From Cololabis saira (taxonomy: Eukaryota; Chordata; Actinopteri; Beloniformes; Belonidae), in the NCBI RefSeq assembly GCF_033807715.1, contig NC_084597.1, positions 5,474,666-5,538,665 of the forward strand: 64,000 bases of DNA. Direction: 5' to 3'. The notes below the pieces were generated by a model. That model ran no database searches. It saw only the letters and a program-made list of their open reading frames with translations, and was not told the origin of the DNA. The position numbers and the translations under genes were made by a program. Shown here piece by piece: positions 22,591 through 34,964 of the stretch (positions are counted from its first letter, which is position 1; each line of letters opens with the position of its first letter).

Positions 22591-24245
22591 CTACTTTTCA
22601 CTTTCAATGAATTTGACCAAAGAGTCCGCTCCAACTAAATCACTTTCACCCCAACCAATCCTAGTTATCCAGGAATAACCACCATTGAGACATGCCTGTA
22701 ATGCAGCTGGTGTGGATGCTCTTATCAGTCAAGATGGGGAATGAACTGCACATTCAACATACACACAACCCTATTGATGCAAAAGCTACCCTAATAGAGG
22801 GTTCTTTCCCAATCAAAATGTCATCTCCATCACCACATCCAGGCCACCCATGAGCTACTGTAGACTTCCATGGCTAAGTGTAACACTTTTTAGCTGTTCT
22901 CCCTTTTCACAGTCATACGAGTCAGCTGCATTTCTATAGCATTGTATGCTTTATTGATTGCTCTCAAAAATGCTGCTTCCAGTGGTTCCTGACAAGTTAT
23001 TTATAGACGGTTTGTCCAAAATGCCCCTCTAAGCCGAAATGTTCCTCCTCTTTGTGTGCTTGTCGACTGTCCGTCAACACTCAGTTTTTCTCTTTCACGT
23101 CAGAAAGTTGCCTAGTTTGTAAAGTGGCACGGAAATATTAAATCACCACCATAAAAAGAGCTGGATGAAGTGTCTTAATTCCGAAAGAAAGTTAACTGCT
23201 TCCCTTCGACCAGTTTTCAGACACAAAAACAACGGAGAATGTTTAATGAGAAGAAATACTATAAAACTGTCACAAAAATGCCAAATATTGTATACACTTC
23301 ACTATTTTCACATTTTCTTACTGATTGGGACTCATGTCAATAAATATAATGTAAGTGAAGTGGAGCATGAGTAAATAATCACAGTGGAGCATATTTAATA
23401 TTGATTTGCACCCAACTAATTACCTTTGGTGTTTATTCCTGGATGCGATGCTAAAGCAGCGCCTGAAAGGAAACGATTTTCAAAAGTGGCCCGGTGGTAT
23501 ATGCATTTATGGGGAATTATTTTCCAGAAAACATTTGTTTTGGGAAGAGAGTGGTGAAATAAATCTCGTACAGCTATTGTGCTATGAAACCCACTGCCAA
23601 TTCTTTTGTTATTTGCCTGTATTTGCTCATAAAATCACACACACAAACAGCATGGCAGAGACAGAAGCCGTGAGTAAGGAGGTACAGGTGTTGTGTGTCA
23701 CCGGTGGGAGCAGACAGTGTCAATTTATTTATAGAGCTTAAGAACACTTTATTCATTTAAAAAGCTATTATTTAATTTCATCAGTTGCACCGCCAGTTTT
23801 TGCAGCTGTTAATGTTTTGTTCTTTGCAATGATTTTTTTTTTTGATACACGCAGTAAGTACTTTTTTGATATTGTCATCCACATTTTCAACAGCTTTGTT
23901 CCCCAGCTGTATTTTATGTTCCCCACGTGGAAAGAAAGTTATGGTTCATCAACAGTTCATATTTTCTATTTCAATTATATTTTAAAGATACCTGAGGGAA
24001 AGAGAACAGATTCTGAAAGGTTTTCTTTATTATGTGGCCACATGCTAGCTATATTGATTCATCATTATGTGTCCAGTTGAATCATTTTATATACTACATA
24101 CAAAGAAAAACATATTTAAACTGAAAAGTAAATTCTGATAGCATTTATGTGAACGTTGCTTTCTTCCCAAATTCTGTTCTTATTTTGGAAACAACCAAAT
24201 GCAAAATGTCCATTGAGCGGAGATTGTAACCGCCTTGTTTCCATG
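22591..24245. other. no gene seen
   Basis: Several 60-110-codon open frames, none with a recognisable motif. No repeat boundaries are seen. Confidence 0.5.
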
Positions 24246-24566
24246 TTAAAAGAGAAGATAAATAAGAAGGAATTTTACCCAGAATGGCTTATAAATGAAC
24301 ATATACCAATGACTGAGGTGACGAGCAGCTAACGATGACCAGTTTACTTTAGTGTAGAGAAGACAGTGATGGGTGAGAGAACCAAAGTTTGTTATAAATC
24401 TCAGTGCGGCGTGATACACACTATCCAACATGCGAAGACAATGAACACATGCATTCATATACGGCACATCTCCGTAGTCAAATAAAGGTAATAAGGTCGC
24501 TTTCACTAGTTTCTGTTTTACATCAAAAGAAAAGCAAGACTTGTTTCTATAATAGAATCCTAACAA
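24246..24566 (-). pseudogene. LINE reverse-transcriptase ORF, C-terminal remnant
   Basis: Reads LGFYYRNKSCFSFDVKQKLV, then LLPLFDYGDVPYMNA, LRMLDSVYHAALRFIT, THHCLLYTKVNWSSLAARHL and HWYMFIYKP. This is the region after the RT thumb in a common fish LINE ORF2 (GFYxRNKSCF / LDYGDxxYMNA / LRFITxxxxxTHHC). The polymerase motifs upstream are not present, so it is 5' truncated and inactive. Confidence 0.75.
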
Positions 24567-24715
24567 AACTTTTATATTCCCTATATGGGAATGGGAAGTG
24601 ACTGTTATTGGAAGCTAGTGACATAAAAAAACAGGAAACCTGACAGGTGATTCGAAGGACACTGTGGCCCCAGCTGCACCCGACACATAGGTGCTAGGTG
24701 CTAGTTCTCTTATGG

Positions 24716-25040
24716 CGCTGTTCCACTAGTACCTACTCAGTGCGACTCTACTCGCCACTACGGGTCGAGGCAGGTGGAGGGGTGCCAAGTAGATAATTTT
24801 TCTGTATCTATTCTGCCGAGGTTCTAAGCATGCTGAGTCAGCCCTGGATCTGACGTCATCACAATACACGCCACTGATTGGTCGGGGGGCCGTCAGACGT
24901 TTGAATCAGGAAGCGGGAGTCAGCACAAGAGCAGCTCGCGGCTTCCTCATTTAATCCGACAGGCAATGGCAGCGCAAAAGTCTGTTTGGTGATCCAACTC
25001 TGAGATGCAGATGTTCATAAACCTGGTGGCTGAGGAGTCG
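24716..25040. mobile_element. TIR element M, copy 2 (right part missing)
   Basis: Shares GTTCCACTAGTACCTACTCA, GCCGTCAGACGTTTGAATCA, GTTTGGTGATCCAACTCTGA and GCAGATGTTCATAAACCTGG with M copy 1. It breaks off near 25040 and passes into repeat Q copy 2. Confidence 0.7.
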
Positions 25041-25049
25041 GGGATCGGG

Positions 25050-25271
25050 CCTCCCCTGGCCGGGGGGTGCATGGGCGGGCGCTGCGGCGGGGTGGAGCCA
25101 TTCTCAGGTGCCTATGTCTTATGTTGCCTCCCGCCTTCTTCTCCCCTCTGTGGGGTTGCCGGTGGCCTGGGTTCCGGGTTCTTCCTAGTCAGCCCCTGGT
25201 CTCTGGGGTGGCGGGGTTTCCCCCCCCTTCCCCACTATAGATACACTTCAGGTGGAGCTTTGATAGGATTA

Positions 25272-25314
<43 letters not shown>

Positions 25315-25403
25315 ATACACAGACATAGCCACACAAACACATACATACACACACAAACACACACACACACAAAGCCACACAGACATGTACATACACACGC
25401 ACG

Positions 25404-25477
<74 letters not shown>

Positions 25478-25720
25478 GACATATACACTGGCTTGTTCAC
25501 CTGCATGCTGGCTCTGTAGTTTTTGGGGTTAATTCATCGCGGTAGCTTAGCTTAGACTGTGATCGGATCTCGAGATTTGGGTCGATTGCTGCTCGTGTTT
25601 TGGTCGGCTCCGTGTCGGTTTTGTGTTTCGTTTGTGGTTTTTGTTGCAGATTTCCAGTGCTCGACGTGTGCCTCTGTGTGTTCTTGCTTCCTGGATTGGC
25701 AGTGGATGTCACCTCCCACC
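25050..25720 (-). repeat. dispersed repeat Q, copy 2
   Basis: Reverse complement of the layout at 5220-5640: CAACCCCACAGAGGGGAGAA, CTATAGT, a CA/TG array, GCATGCAGGTG, AACTACAGAGC, GCTAAGCTACCGCGATG and ACACGAGCAGCAATCG. CA arrays at about 25278-25310 and 25406-25475, with CATACA/CACAAA interruptions between, make this copy longer. Confidence 0.6.
25406..25475. repeat. (CA)n microsatellite
   Basis: About 34 CA units within repeat Q. The Cys/Val-only frames on the minus strand are artefacts. Confidence 0.95.
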
Positions 25721-25811
25721 CCCGCGACCCCCCCCGAAAGTTCTGAATTCCAGTATTCTGAAGTCAATAATGAGTCAATGGGACAAAACAAAAGTTATAA
25801 CTGTTGGCAGG

Positions 25812-26100
25812 TCTATTCTGTATCCAGATTTGATGTATTCAAACTCAAAGGTGGACACCCCACTTTTTTGGAATTTCGTCAAAATAAAATTCTATTCTGT
25901 ATCCGGATATGATGTCTTCAAACTCAAGGTAGACACTCCAATCTTTGGGGGTTTTCGTCAAAATAAAAATCTATTCTGTAGCCCGCTTAAATGTGTTCAA
26001 ACTCAAGCTGGGCACCCCACCTTTTTTGGGGGTTTTCATCAAAATAAAAGTCTATTCTACATCCAGATTTGATGTCTTCGACTCAAGGTGGACACTCAAC
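25812..26100 (+). repeat. 80-bp tandem repeat, four units
   Basis: Units start near 25812, 25891, 25970 and 26051. Each contains TCTATTCTGTATCCAGATTT, GATGTCTTCAAACTCAAGG and TTTTCGTCAAAATAAAA. Further units of the same family lie at 33284-33735. The open frames spanning it arise from the repeat. Confidence 0.9.
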
Positions 26101-27180
26101 CTTGGGTAAGAGAAAGCCATTTCTCAGCATTATCGATTCATTCCCTGCTTGGTGAACTGAATTACATTCGATCCAATTTGGTTTCCCACCTTTTCTCCTC
26201 TGCAGGACAGGAGGCTTATTTGCATGTAGCTGCAATTGAAGTACACTGTGTGAAGGCGAGAGAACTAGTAAGAGGAGGTTAGATATGCATACAAAGCCAA
26301 AGCTCAATCATGGATATATTCATGCCATTCTTGAATATATATTCTCGTCAGATGGAGAAAGATGTGTTTCAAACAGTACCATTTTTCCTGAGTGCCTTTT
26401 GAACACGAGAAAAAAAAGCACCATTGGAGTAAAAGTTTTAACCATTGCTGCACTTTGTAGTTATAAGTCCAACAGAGAGCATGGCTCAGACATTAATGCT
26501 CCAGGTATCCAAACTATGAAGAAGGGTTGTCCTGCTAAGATTGCAACCAAAAATTACACATTACTCAGTAGAGCTGGAGCTAAGGAGCATCTATTTTTTC
26601 ATTCACACAGGTCACAAATACCAGTAACATCAGTCAAAATGCCAGTTAGCGAATGTGGTGCAGTTTCTTGTATAATAAATCACACTTAAGGGCTAGTGAT
26701 CATCTGTTTAGGACTGCCTAGCAGTATTACTGCTTGTGTAATGAAGTAAGGACACTCCTGCCACATTGCCTTCTTTTGAGTAAAACACATCTGGCAAAGC
26801 CAGCGGCTTCTGACAGGACAGCAGGCTTATTAATGATTACCTTCAGCGGGTGCCTCACACTGTATCCTCTGACCTTTCCCTCTGAAGAAAACAGTCGATG
26901 GACTGCAACAGCGCCCAGTCAGATGTCCTTCCTCCTCCTCCTTATACCCCATCAACCATATTATAAGGCCAAACAGGCTCAAGGAAGGAAAGAAGGAAGG
27001 AAGAAAATGATTGCTGCTTTGACAGCCTTCATTTTTTCTTTTGCGTTCTTTTTAGCCGAGCCATTACTCTGCAGGAAAAAATGGCAAACTGGTCAGGTTT
27101 TACTTATGATTGTGATTTTGTGCTTTTGTTTATCTCTAAATCCTTTGCCCTCCCTTTGTTTTTACTTCTGAACAAGTACT
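26101..27180. other. no gene seen
   Basis: Two plus-strand frames of 134 and 145 codons (26285-26689, 26734-27171) lack recognisable motifs and codon structure. The second includes a hydrophobic stretch near its end, but I would not call a gene. Confidence 0.45.
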
Positions 27181-27421
27181 TTAAAGGAGCCGTCTGTAAG
27201 AAATGGCCAAAACTGGCACTGCAGTCACTTTCAAAATACTGTTGAGCGGCGTGTACCCCCCCCTCCTCCCCGACCAGAGGTTGCCAGGTAGGCTGCAGAA
27301 TGCAGATATGCAGAATGCACCGTACGTGCGCATCGCCGTGTACCCTACGGCGTAGGCTCTGCGTTGGTGTAACGCGGAACCATAAATCAGCCTTAAGGCT
27401 GCAGCGGCGTGGGAGAGATGG

Positions 27422-27706
27422 ATGACTGAGGGAGAACACAGTTTCACCAAGAGTGGAAAGCAGCGCCGGGCAAGTCATGCCACAGTTTGCAGATGTATTG
27501 TTGACGCGTTGGCCAACGTGTCTGCTGGTACTGTTTTGCGAGCTTTTGCAAAAGCCGGCAAGTCCGAGGCGCCGCACGGCACGGAAAGTGACTCTGAAAG
27601 CGAGGAAATTGGGACTGGCACAGCTGATTTAGCGGAGCTCTTTAATGCAGAAACAGAGGATGAGACTTCGATGGGTTTGATTCATGTAAAAACTGAAATA
27701 AAGTAG
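27422..27706 (+). pseudogene. transposase-like C-terminal fragment
   Basis: A frame with RRASHATVCRCIVDALANVS, then GTVLRAFAKAG, then an acidic tail (SDSESEEIGTG, LAELFNAETEDE). The pattern (W/C)IxxAxxxVxxxTVxxxFxKAG followed by an acidic tail resembles the end of pogo/Tigger-type DDE transposases. Catalytic residues are not included. It lies inside the TTAA-flanked element. Confidence 0.4.
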
Positions 27707-27782
27707 CCTACAATCAAACAAAGTTTTGCTCCCGCTCTATTTTTAAATACGCACACTCGTGTGCTTGTGTGTGTGTTCTGCG

Positions 27783-27887
<105 letters not shown>

Positions 27888-28031
27888 CGGCGCCTTTAGG
27901 TTCGGTGCGCCGTGTGTGTGTTTTAAATACAGAAATGACACAAAACTGAGGGTGCGCCTTTCCACACGGCGCCCGTATGGTCGCGAAAATACGGTATTTA
28001 TATATGAAAGCCAAACATTTAGCTATGAATC

Positions 28032-28208
28032 TTACCTGTCCAGGAGAAAATCAGCAACGTTGGCGTCTGTCTTCAAATTCTTCTCCGCTTTCAGCCGTCT
28101 CCATCTATCAAAAGCATCTCTTATACAAATCTTTGTTTTATTTTGGACCTTGTCACGACGTAACTCGGATTCATAACGAGGTCTTTTAGGTTTTGGAAAG
28201 CTAGACAT
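28032..28208 (-). pseudogene. N-terminal ORF fragment of an unidentified element protein
   Basis: From the ATG at 28208 it reads [20 protein letters not shown], then [20 protein letters not shown], then VADFLLDR. The xAFxRWRxLKxEKxLKTDAxVAxFLLD pattern recalls the N-terminus of multi-copy fish proteins linked to mobile elements. The frame ends after 58 codons, possibly at a splice site. Function unknown. Confidence 0.4.
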
Positions 28209-28275
28209 TTTTTCATCCAACACGTTTGTAGCGGCTGCTGCGATAATTAGAGCCGAGCTGGCAACCCGGATGCCG

Positions 28276-28876
28276 TAACAATACTGATTTGGTGATTGGG
28301 AGATAGGTGGAGGGTGGAGCTTCAGAAACAATACTGACTTGGTGATTGGGAGATAGGTGGAGGGTGGAGCTTCAGAAACAATACTGACTTGGTGATTGGG
28401 AGATAGGTGGAGGGTGGAGCTTCAGAAACAATACTGACTTGGTGATTGGGAGATAGGTGGAGGGTGGAGCTTCAGAAACAATACTGACTTGGTGATTGGG
28501 AGATAGGTGGAGGGTGGAGCTTCAGAAACAATACTGACTTGGTGATTGGGAGATAGGTGGAGGGTGGAGCTTCAGAAACAATACTGACTTGGTGATTGGG
28601 AGATAGGTGGAGGGTGGAGGTTCAGAAACAATACTGACTTGGTGATTGGGAGATAGGTGCAGGGTGGAGCTTCAGAAACAATACTGAGTTGGTGATTGGG
28701 AGATAGGTGGAGGGTGGAGCTTCAGAAACAATACTGACTTGGTGATTGGGAGATAGGTGGAGGGTGGAGCTTCAGAAACAATACTGACTTGGTGATTGGG
28801 AGATAGGTGGAGGGTGGAGCTTCAGAAACAATACTGACTTGGTGATTGGGAGATAGGTGGAGGGTGGAGCTTCAGG
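28276..28876 (+). repeat. 50-bp minisatellite, about 12 copies
   Basis: Near-identical 50-bp units (AACAATACTGACTTGGTGAT, TGGGAGATAGGTGGAGGGTG, GAGCTTCAG) with only a few single-base variants (for example GAGG for GAGC, TGC for TGG, GAG for GAC). The homogeneity points to recent expansion. The G-rich strand has repeated GGTGGAGGGTGG blocks. Confidence 0.97.
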
Positions 28877-29069
28877 CCAAAACAAAAAATGACAACATCA
28901 ACATCACTTGAGGGCTGCAACTCCTCTTTTTAAACTGGAATATCCTGGCTTGAGTGCTGTTGTCAGTGACATAAGTATTTGAAATGAACATGATTTTTAA
29001 ATGTCTGTTGACATATCGGGGTCATTTTATGATTTGTTTTATTATTGCTCTTACATACGGCTCCTTTAA

Positions 29070-30019
29070 CTATGCCATCAGCAGAAACGGTATTGAATCC
29101 CCAAAGAAATGCTCAAGAGTCAGTTAATAAATTCATCTATCATTTTCTAGACAGTCAAATGGTTTATCTATCCCCACATCACCAATATCTTATACTGACA
29201 AAAGGAATTAATGATATGATTTAATGATGCCTCGTTGGTTTTGTACCTGTGTGAAATAAGTGCTATTTAATATCCGTGGCTTCTTTCTGAAGAGAGTGCT
29301 CTTTTTTCCCCCCTTTTTGCTGTTTGCCCATATAAGACATCATGGGGAACCAACGGCCCACTGCTTCTGTCTGCGTTCCTGTTTGAAGATCATGATCGCC
29401 TACATAGTCTGAATATTCCTTCTGGGAAACCAGCAGGGCATTTTTCAGATGGGGACACTTTAAAGAGCTCCGGTGGTTAGTCCTCTGAGTGAAAACTGAG
29501 GCTCCTAATAGTTCTTGTATTTCACTCAGAATCCATTTGAGCTCAGGTTAATTAAGAGACCTCGCCAGTTCTGTCTGACAAAAGAAAGGGGGGAAAAAGA
29601 ATGATTATTGGCTTACTAATGGAGTGAACACCTTTTATTTGATTTGATTCATTCACAATCCCTTTTTAGAATGTAAATACCAATTTTATCCTAAATAAAT
29701 TATAAAAAATGAGCAGGGAAGCATTTTTGTAATTATTAATGTTGATGATGGGTATATTTCATTTGACTATTCAATTTGCAAGGCTCTGCTGCCGGGAAAG
29801 TTTTACTTGTATATGTCAACAGTGTATTCTAGTTGAATGCTTGAATTTGTAAAGTCATAAGATACGCATGAATCAAAATATCTAACGGACAATGAGTTTG
29901 GCAGGAATTTAAAAGTATTAGTCACATTTATTTTATCCTTTTATTCTTTATTTTATTCTTTTATCTTTTATTTTATCCTATTTTATTAATTGATGGTATG
30001 ACTGTTACCTTTGTTTTAT
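29070..30019. other. no gene seen
   Basis: Low-complexity TTTTA-rich stretch near 29930-30050; otherwise unassigned. Confidence 0.5.
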
Positions 30020-30156
30020 GTCTTTTAATTTATTTTATTTAACATTTTATGTCTTGAGCTGTTTTGTCTTGTTATTTATTCTGTACAGCACTTTGGTCAG
30101 CTGTGGTTGTTTTAAACGCGCTTAACAAATAAAATTGGATTGGATTGGAATTGGAT
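30020..30156 (+). repeat. LINE 3' tail with (ATTGG)n end
   Basis: TACAGCACTTTGGTCAGCTG, then GCGCTTAACAAATAAAATTGG and repeated ATTGG. A typical L2/CR1-type 3' end, with no coding left. Confidence 0.65.
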
Positions 30157-30179
30157 ATTCTTGCTTATAAGGGCTTATC

Positions 30180-30902
30180 CAGGGGCGTCAATTGGGTATA
30201 GCAAGGTATGGCAGCCACCACACCTTTGCTTCAAGGGTTAAATGTAAATGTTTGTTTTTTTAAATTCATTTATGGAATAACTACAAATGCAAATAAGAAC
30301 AACATGATCGATTTCACTAGGTATTATACACTGCAAAAACTCAAAATCTTAACAAGAATATTTGTCTTATTTCTAGTTAAAATGTCAAATTTTTAGTCCA
30401 ATTTTTTTTTTTTTAAATCTCATTACATTTAAGACAAGACTCAAAAACAACAATTTTCACCTGTTTCAAGTAGATTTTCGCTTAAAATAAGTAGAAAAAT
30501 CTGCCAATGGAACAAGATCGTTTTGCTTGTAATGAGAAGATAAATCTTGTCCCACTGGCAGATTTTTCTACTTATTTCAAGTGAAAATTTACTTGAAACA
30601 GGTGAAAATGGTCAAATAACAAGTTATTTTTCTGGTAATGACTCTTGTTTTAAGTGTAATGAGATATTTTGACTAAAAATGAGACATTTTAACTAGAAAT
30701 AAGACAAATATTCCTGGTAAGATTTTGAGTTTTTGCAGTGAGCGAGACTGCATTTGAAAAAGTTCCAATTTTCTTGACCACACAGATCAGCTACATAGAC
30801 TTCTGTGATGAGTATTTGCTGGACGTGTTGATTGATACTCTAGTTAAGTTCTGTGACTCGTAACCTTGCCATACCTTAGCTTCCACCAAATTAACGCCAC
30901 TG
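30180..30902. mobile_element. hAT-like family Z, copy 2, 8-bp target duplication
   Basis: The ends CAGGGGCGTCAATTGGG and CCAAATTAACGCCACTG are inverted and imperfect. The duplication GGCTTATC is exact (30172-30179 and 30903-30910). Subterminal GCAAGGTATGGCA and TTGCCATACCTTAGC also pair. Hairpin element P is nested at 30331-30741. No transposase. Confidence 0.87.
30331..30741. mobile_element. long hairpin MITE P, copy 2
   Basis: Same inverted arms (ACTGCAAAAACTCAAAATCT / GATTTTGAGTTTTTGCAGT) and the same internal pairing as copy 1. It differs by a poly-T expansion near 30400-30415. Confidence 0.75.
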
Positions 30903-30910
30903 GGCTTATC

Positions 30911-31716
30911 ACAATTTTTATTTCTTTTGTCCAGATTGAAGAGTAAGTTTTGGTGACATTTTTTTTTCTTAAATGAAATAAGAAGATGAAGAACAAAAGA
31001 CAGAGAAATGATCACACAGTTACACAGCGTGTCTGTCTTATATTCTGTTGAACCTGTAACTTACAGGTTGTTTGCAAAGTTTGGACAAATACCCTCGTTG
31101 GATTTAAGTAAGCCACTATATTTATAGTGTTTTTTTGTTTGTTTTTTTTGCTGTTATGTTTTTTTTATTTTTTTTTAAGGGCTGAGATGTTAGAAAAAAA
31201 AAGTCTTAGAAAATGTACTGAGGAATCAGAGCAGTGCCAGGAGGTGTTGTGTTGCACACACTGAAGAAGAAAAGCTGCAGGGAACTGCAGCTTTTGCAGC
31301 TTCTGATGCCTCGACTGGGCTGTAATGAGCAACATATAGCAGCGGTCATCTTTTGAAGAACAAGGTAAGTTTGAAATCAAAAATAAAATACTGCCTATGT
31401 TTGTTTTCCATCCTCGCTCTATTAATCTTCCATATTATCAGCACCAGAGTTGTTTGAACCCCCTCAAACCACTTGTTTGGAGCAAAAACTGAGGTTCAGT
31501 TGCCAGTGTTCGCTCTTTCATCAGATGTTTGCTCTAACAGAGCATTCGCACTAGGGTTGTGTTTGTTTGTGTTTTTCTAGCTGACTACTGACCCTTTCAA
31601 ACTTAATGTGACATGCAGTGTGTTCTCTGTGAGGTTCAGTGGGCTGGTTTTCTGAGTCATTGAGTACAGAGAAAATATAGGAAGAGTTTTTCAAAACGTT
31701 CAACTTTGTCATTTTG
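30911..31716. other. no gene seen
   Basis: Poly-T stretches and short open frames only. Confidence 0.5.
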
Positions 31717-31724
31717 TTGTAGAC

Positions 31725-32525
31725 CAGGGGTGTCAAACTCATTTGCCAATTTTTTTCTCGCACGCTCAAAATAACAAAAACTTTGCGAAAAAAATGTTTT
31801 CTAATTCTTTTTTTTTTACTATTGTTATCTAATCCAATATCAGTTTAGTTAATTTTAAAGGAAATATGCGCTTTGTTTACACTCTAATTATGTCAAATAT
31901 ATTTCTTCAGGATCTTTTCTTGAAATTTCACATTTTTTTTCAAATTATGTAAGATACTTTTAATATCATTTTACAAATATAAACAGAAACAAGTATGTTT
32001 TTTTTTATATTTCACTTTTTTATTGGAAATATTAAAAGCAAAATCTTTCTTATTACATCCGAGAGTGTTTCTTTGTGATTTAGAGATTTTTCCAGTACAA
32101 TTAAATGTATTTATTTTTAAAAATTGGCGCGGATATTTACGCCAGTGTGCCGAAAAAGTCAGCACTTCTTTTTTAACTGTTTTACTTTGTCACTATCCTC
32201 GTATTCAAAACTGAAATTCTCCGAATAAATAACTTCTATCATCTTTTTTAGCAGTGATATTTTTCCTGCAAAAATATATAATAGTAGTCAGTTAATAAAA
32301 ATAAACGACCGTCTACAAAGAAATAAAATCGGCAAATGCATTCTAGAAAACTAAAAAAATGTCGAAAACTGCTCTCTTTGTGGAATAATGATGGATTTGT
32401 AGAAGAAATATATTATCGGATATGCTGCGATTCATGGCAATTATTTATGCCTTCCTTTTTACTGAATTAACATTTTGGTTTTTTGCGTTGGAAACTTCTC
32501 TCGGGCTGCACATTTGACACCCCTG
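31725..32525. mobile_element. hAT MITE with CAGGGGTGTCAAACTC ends
   Basis: The ends CAGGGGTGTCAAACTCATTT and ACATTTGACACCCCTG are inverted. The flanking duplication TTGTAGAC is exact (31717-31724 and 32526-32533). The AT-rich interior contains no transposase. Confidence 0.88.
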
Positions 32526-32533
32526 TTGTAGAC

Positions 32534-33283
32534 AGTCAGGGAGTTCCTGTATTGTTGCTAACAAAAACTGTGCATAGGAAAATGGAAAAACATTAAAAAG
32601 GAAAACATTAGCAGTAGACATGCCAGCGAAGGCATGAAGAGCGCCCTGAATGTGCCAATCTACTTTGCAGAACTGTTATTTGCCTCCGCGGAGTCGTCCT
32701 GTGGAGACGAGAGAAATCACCTAAAGTTGTTTCATGCAGTTCATACAATTCCAGTATCAGCTTTTCCCTCTATTTTGTCTTCTGTGCCTTGATAGATGCT
32801 GGCGTCTACTGAAACAAACACACAACAGACTGCCTATATTGTGCAGCTAAGTTTTCCGAGCTATAAGTTCCATACATGCTTTGCTCGGTGTCAGAACAAA
32901 CCGTGGTGTAGAATAAGACTTTGAGATGAATCAGTTTCAGAGCTCAGCGCTATGTGTCACAGTAGGGGTCAAAACAGCTCTAAAACTGGAAAATGTTGAA
33001 CGTCCCTTAAAAGGTTGGAGAAAAGATGTCAGCGAGATTTTGAAAATACGCAATAAAAAAGCACAATACCCTTTCTTCAGATCTGAAGCCACACTTCTAA
33101 AGCACACAAATGTGCGATGACTCTTTACTGAAGAAAGAGAGTTTGACAGACAAACCACGGTCTAATTACTTTGGGTTACAAAAAGATAAATTGGACAGTG
33201 TTTTTAGAGCCCAATCATGGTTTGATGTGAGTGTATTTAATTAATTTGTTGCTAACAGTATTTAAAAGAATTACAGCAAAAAC
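32534..33283. other. no gene; carries a segment repeated at 36.1 kb
   Basis: TTGTTGCTAACAAAAACTGT, then GGAAAACATTAGCAG and ATGCCAGCGAAGGC at about 32553-32632, recurs at about 36108-36178. Otherwise unassigned. Confidence 0.5.
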
Positions 33284-33735
33284 AAATTGATGTGTTCAAA
33301 CTCAAGGTGGACTCTCCACTTTGTGAGGGGTTTCGTCAAAATAAAAGTCTATTCTGTAGCCCAGGGGTCGGCAACCCAAAATGTTGAAAGACCAAAAGCA
33401 CAAAAAACAAATATGTCTAGAGCCGCAAAAAATGAAGTCTTGTATAGGCTTTTCATTATGCACTTCGAGAAAAAAAGTCGAAATTGTCTCTCGAAATTGA
33501 GAGAAAAAAGGGAAAAAAAGGAAAAAAAGAGAAAAAAAGAAGAAAAAAAGGAAAAAAAAAAGAAAAAAAAAGGTCAAACATTTTTGAAAAAGCTCCAGGA
33601 GCCACTAGGGCGGCGCTAAAGAGCCGCATGCGGCTCTGGAGCCGCGGGTTGCCGACCCCTGCTGTAGCCAGATTTGATGTCTTCAAACTCAGTTTTTGGG
33701 GGGTTTCGTCAAAATAAAAGTCTATTCTGTAGCCC
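33284..33735 (+). repeat. 80-bp tandem repeat, second locus, split by a hAT MITE
   Basis: Units with GATGTGTTCAAACTCAAGG, TTTCGTCAAAATAAAAGTCT and ATTCTGTAGCCC match the array at 25812-26100. The element at 33362-33661 interrupts one unit. Confidence 0.8.
33362..33661. mobile_element. hAT MITE with CAGGGGTCGGCAACCC ends
   Basis: 300 bp with perfect 16-bp TIRs (CAGGGGTCGGCAACCC / GGGTTGCCGACCCCTG) and an exact duplication CTGTAGCC (33354-33361 and 33662-33669). The A/G-rich middle (AGAAAAAAAGG runs) produces lysine-rich spurious frames. The terminus is that of a very widespread vertebrate hAT group. Confidence 0.93.
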
Positions 33736-33996
33736 GATGAGGCTTGAGCCTGGGCAATTAATTAGTTTAAAGCGGTTAACGTTGAGTTGTGTTTACTGTT
33801 ATTTTGCTTTGTGTATTACTGTGGTGCGCCGACGGCTTCTTCCACCGCCCGGCGGCAGTTACGTGTGTATCTTAAGGTGACCGTCCTTTGTTTCCCTTCC
33901 TTTTCACAAACCACATGGACACGTTAGTAATTAGACCACGAGGCCTCCCCTTTCTTTGTTAGAAATCGCGTGGTGCCGTTTCGCCAGTTATTTGTG
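33736..33996. other. no gene seen
   Basis: Short spacer with no recognised content. Confidence 0.5.
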
Positions 33997-34004
33997 GTCT
34001 AAAT

Positions 34005-34538
34005 CAGTGGTTCCCAACCTTTTTTCCTTGTTCCCCCCCTATTTGTGTCGAAGACCAGCCGGGCCCCCTGACCCGTACGTACCAGCACCAAAATAGTCTT
34101 TAATTGGAAAAATGAACATTAATTATGTTTTTTTGATACATTTCTCTTTGGTTTACTCTGTATACACATGACTTTGTTTTTCTCCAATGTCACCAATGTA
34201 TAAAATATGCACAAAAGGACATAAAAGGAAGTAAAAATATTTCTGAAAAATTTCTCATTTAATATGAGACCAACATTTTTTTAAACATTTTTCTTTAACA
34301 ACCTGTCTGAGTAGATTAAATGTTGAGTAATGATATAATAATAATAAGGAATTAAATCATTTCCTGTGTTTGTCACCAGTGTAAAAAAAACAAAAGATAT
34401 TCAAGACATTCATAAACAATGTCTTATGAATGACTCATTTGCAAATATAATTTTTACAACTGCATAATTTCAAAGCAGACAAAGTTTCGGGCCCACCCTA
34501 CAGATCTCTGGCGCCGGACCCCAGGTTGGGAAACACTG
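34005..34538. mobile_element. hAT MITE with CAGTGGTTCCCAACC ends
   Basis: The ends CAGTGGTTCCCAACCTTTTT and CCAGGTTGGGAAACACTG are inverted. The duplication is GTCTAAAT/CTCTAAAT (33997-34004 and 34539-34546, 7 of 8). No transposase. Confidence 0.88.
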
Positions 34539-34621
34539 CTCTAAATAATGTGTCCGCCATTTTCTTTTTGGTTCACGTAACCATCTTGGCTATAGGTCCA
34601 CGTGACGTGACGTTGTTCTGA

Positions 34622-34664
<43 letters not shown>
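34622..34664. repeat. (CA)n microsatellite
   Basis: About 21 CA units. Confidence 0.95.
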
Positions 34665-34666
<2 letters not shown>

Positions 34667-34964
34667 CTATGTAATCTGAAGTTTTGTGTTACTGTTAGTT
34701 AGTTGTTGTTTTTATGTGTAGTTTAGGCATCAGAATTTATCCGAAGTGTCGTCTTACCATCTTCTTGATACTTAAGTAAATAAATTCTGATTAATTTGAA
34801 TGAGAGAAGTTGTTTGTGTTTATTTTGCATATATTTGTTACAAATGCTGGTTTGCCTGGTTTGTGTTCGATCTTCTTCCTTCAACTATTATTCTAAAGAA
34901 TAATCTACCTTGAGACTGATTTTTGCTGTTTAGTTATCATTTTCCTGATTAGTTTTTTTTTTTG

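Noticed and set aside
28276..28876. CRISPR-like array (regular 50-bp spacing)
   Set aside because: The units are contiguous and nearly identical, with no variable spacers; it is a eukaryotic minisatellite.
33287..33717. Lys/Glu-rich frames near 33.5 kb
   Set aside because: They come from the A/G-rich middle of a 300-bp hAT MITE.
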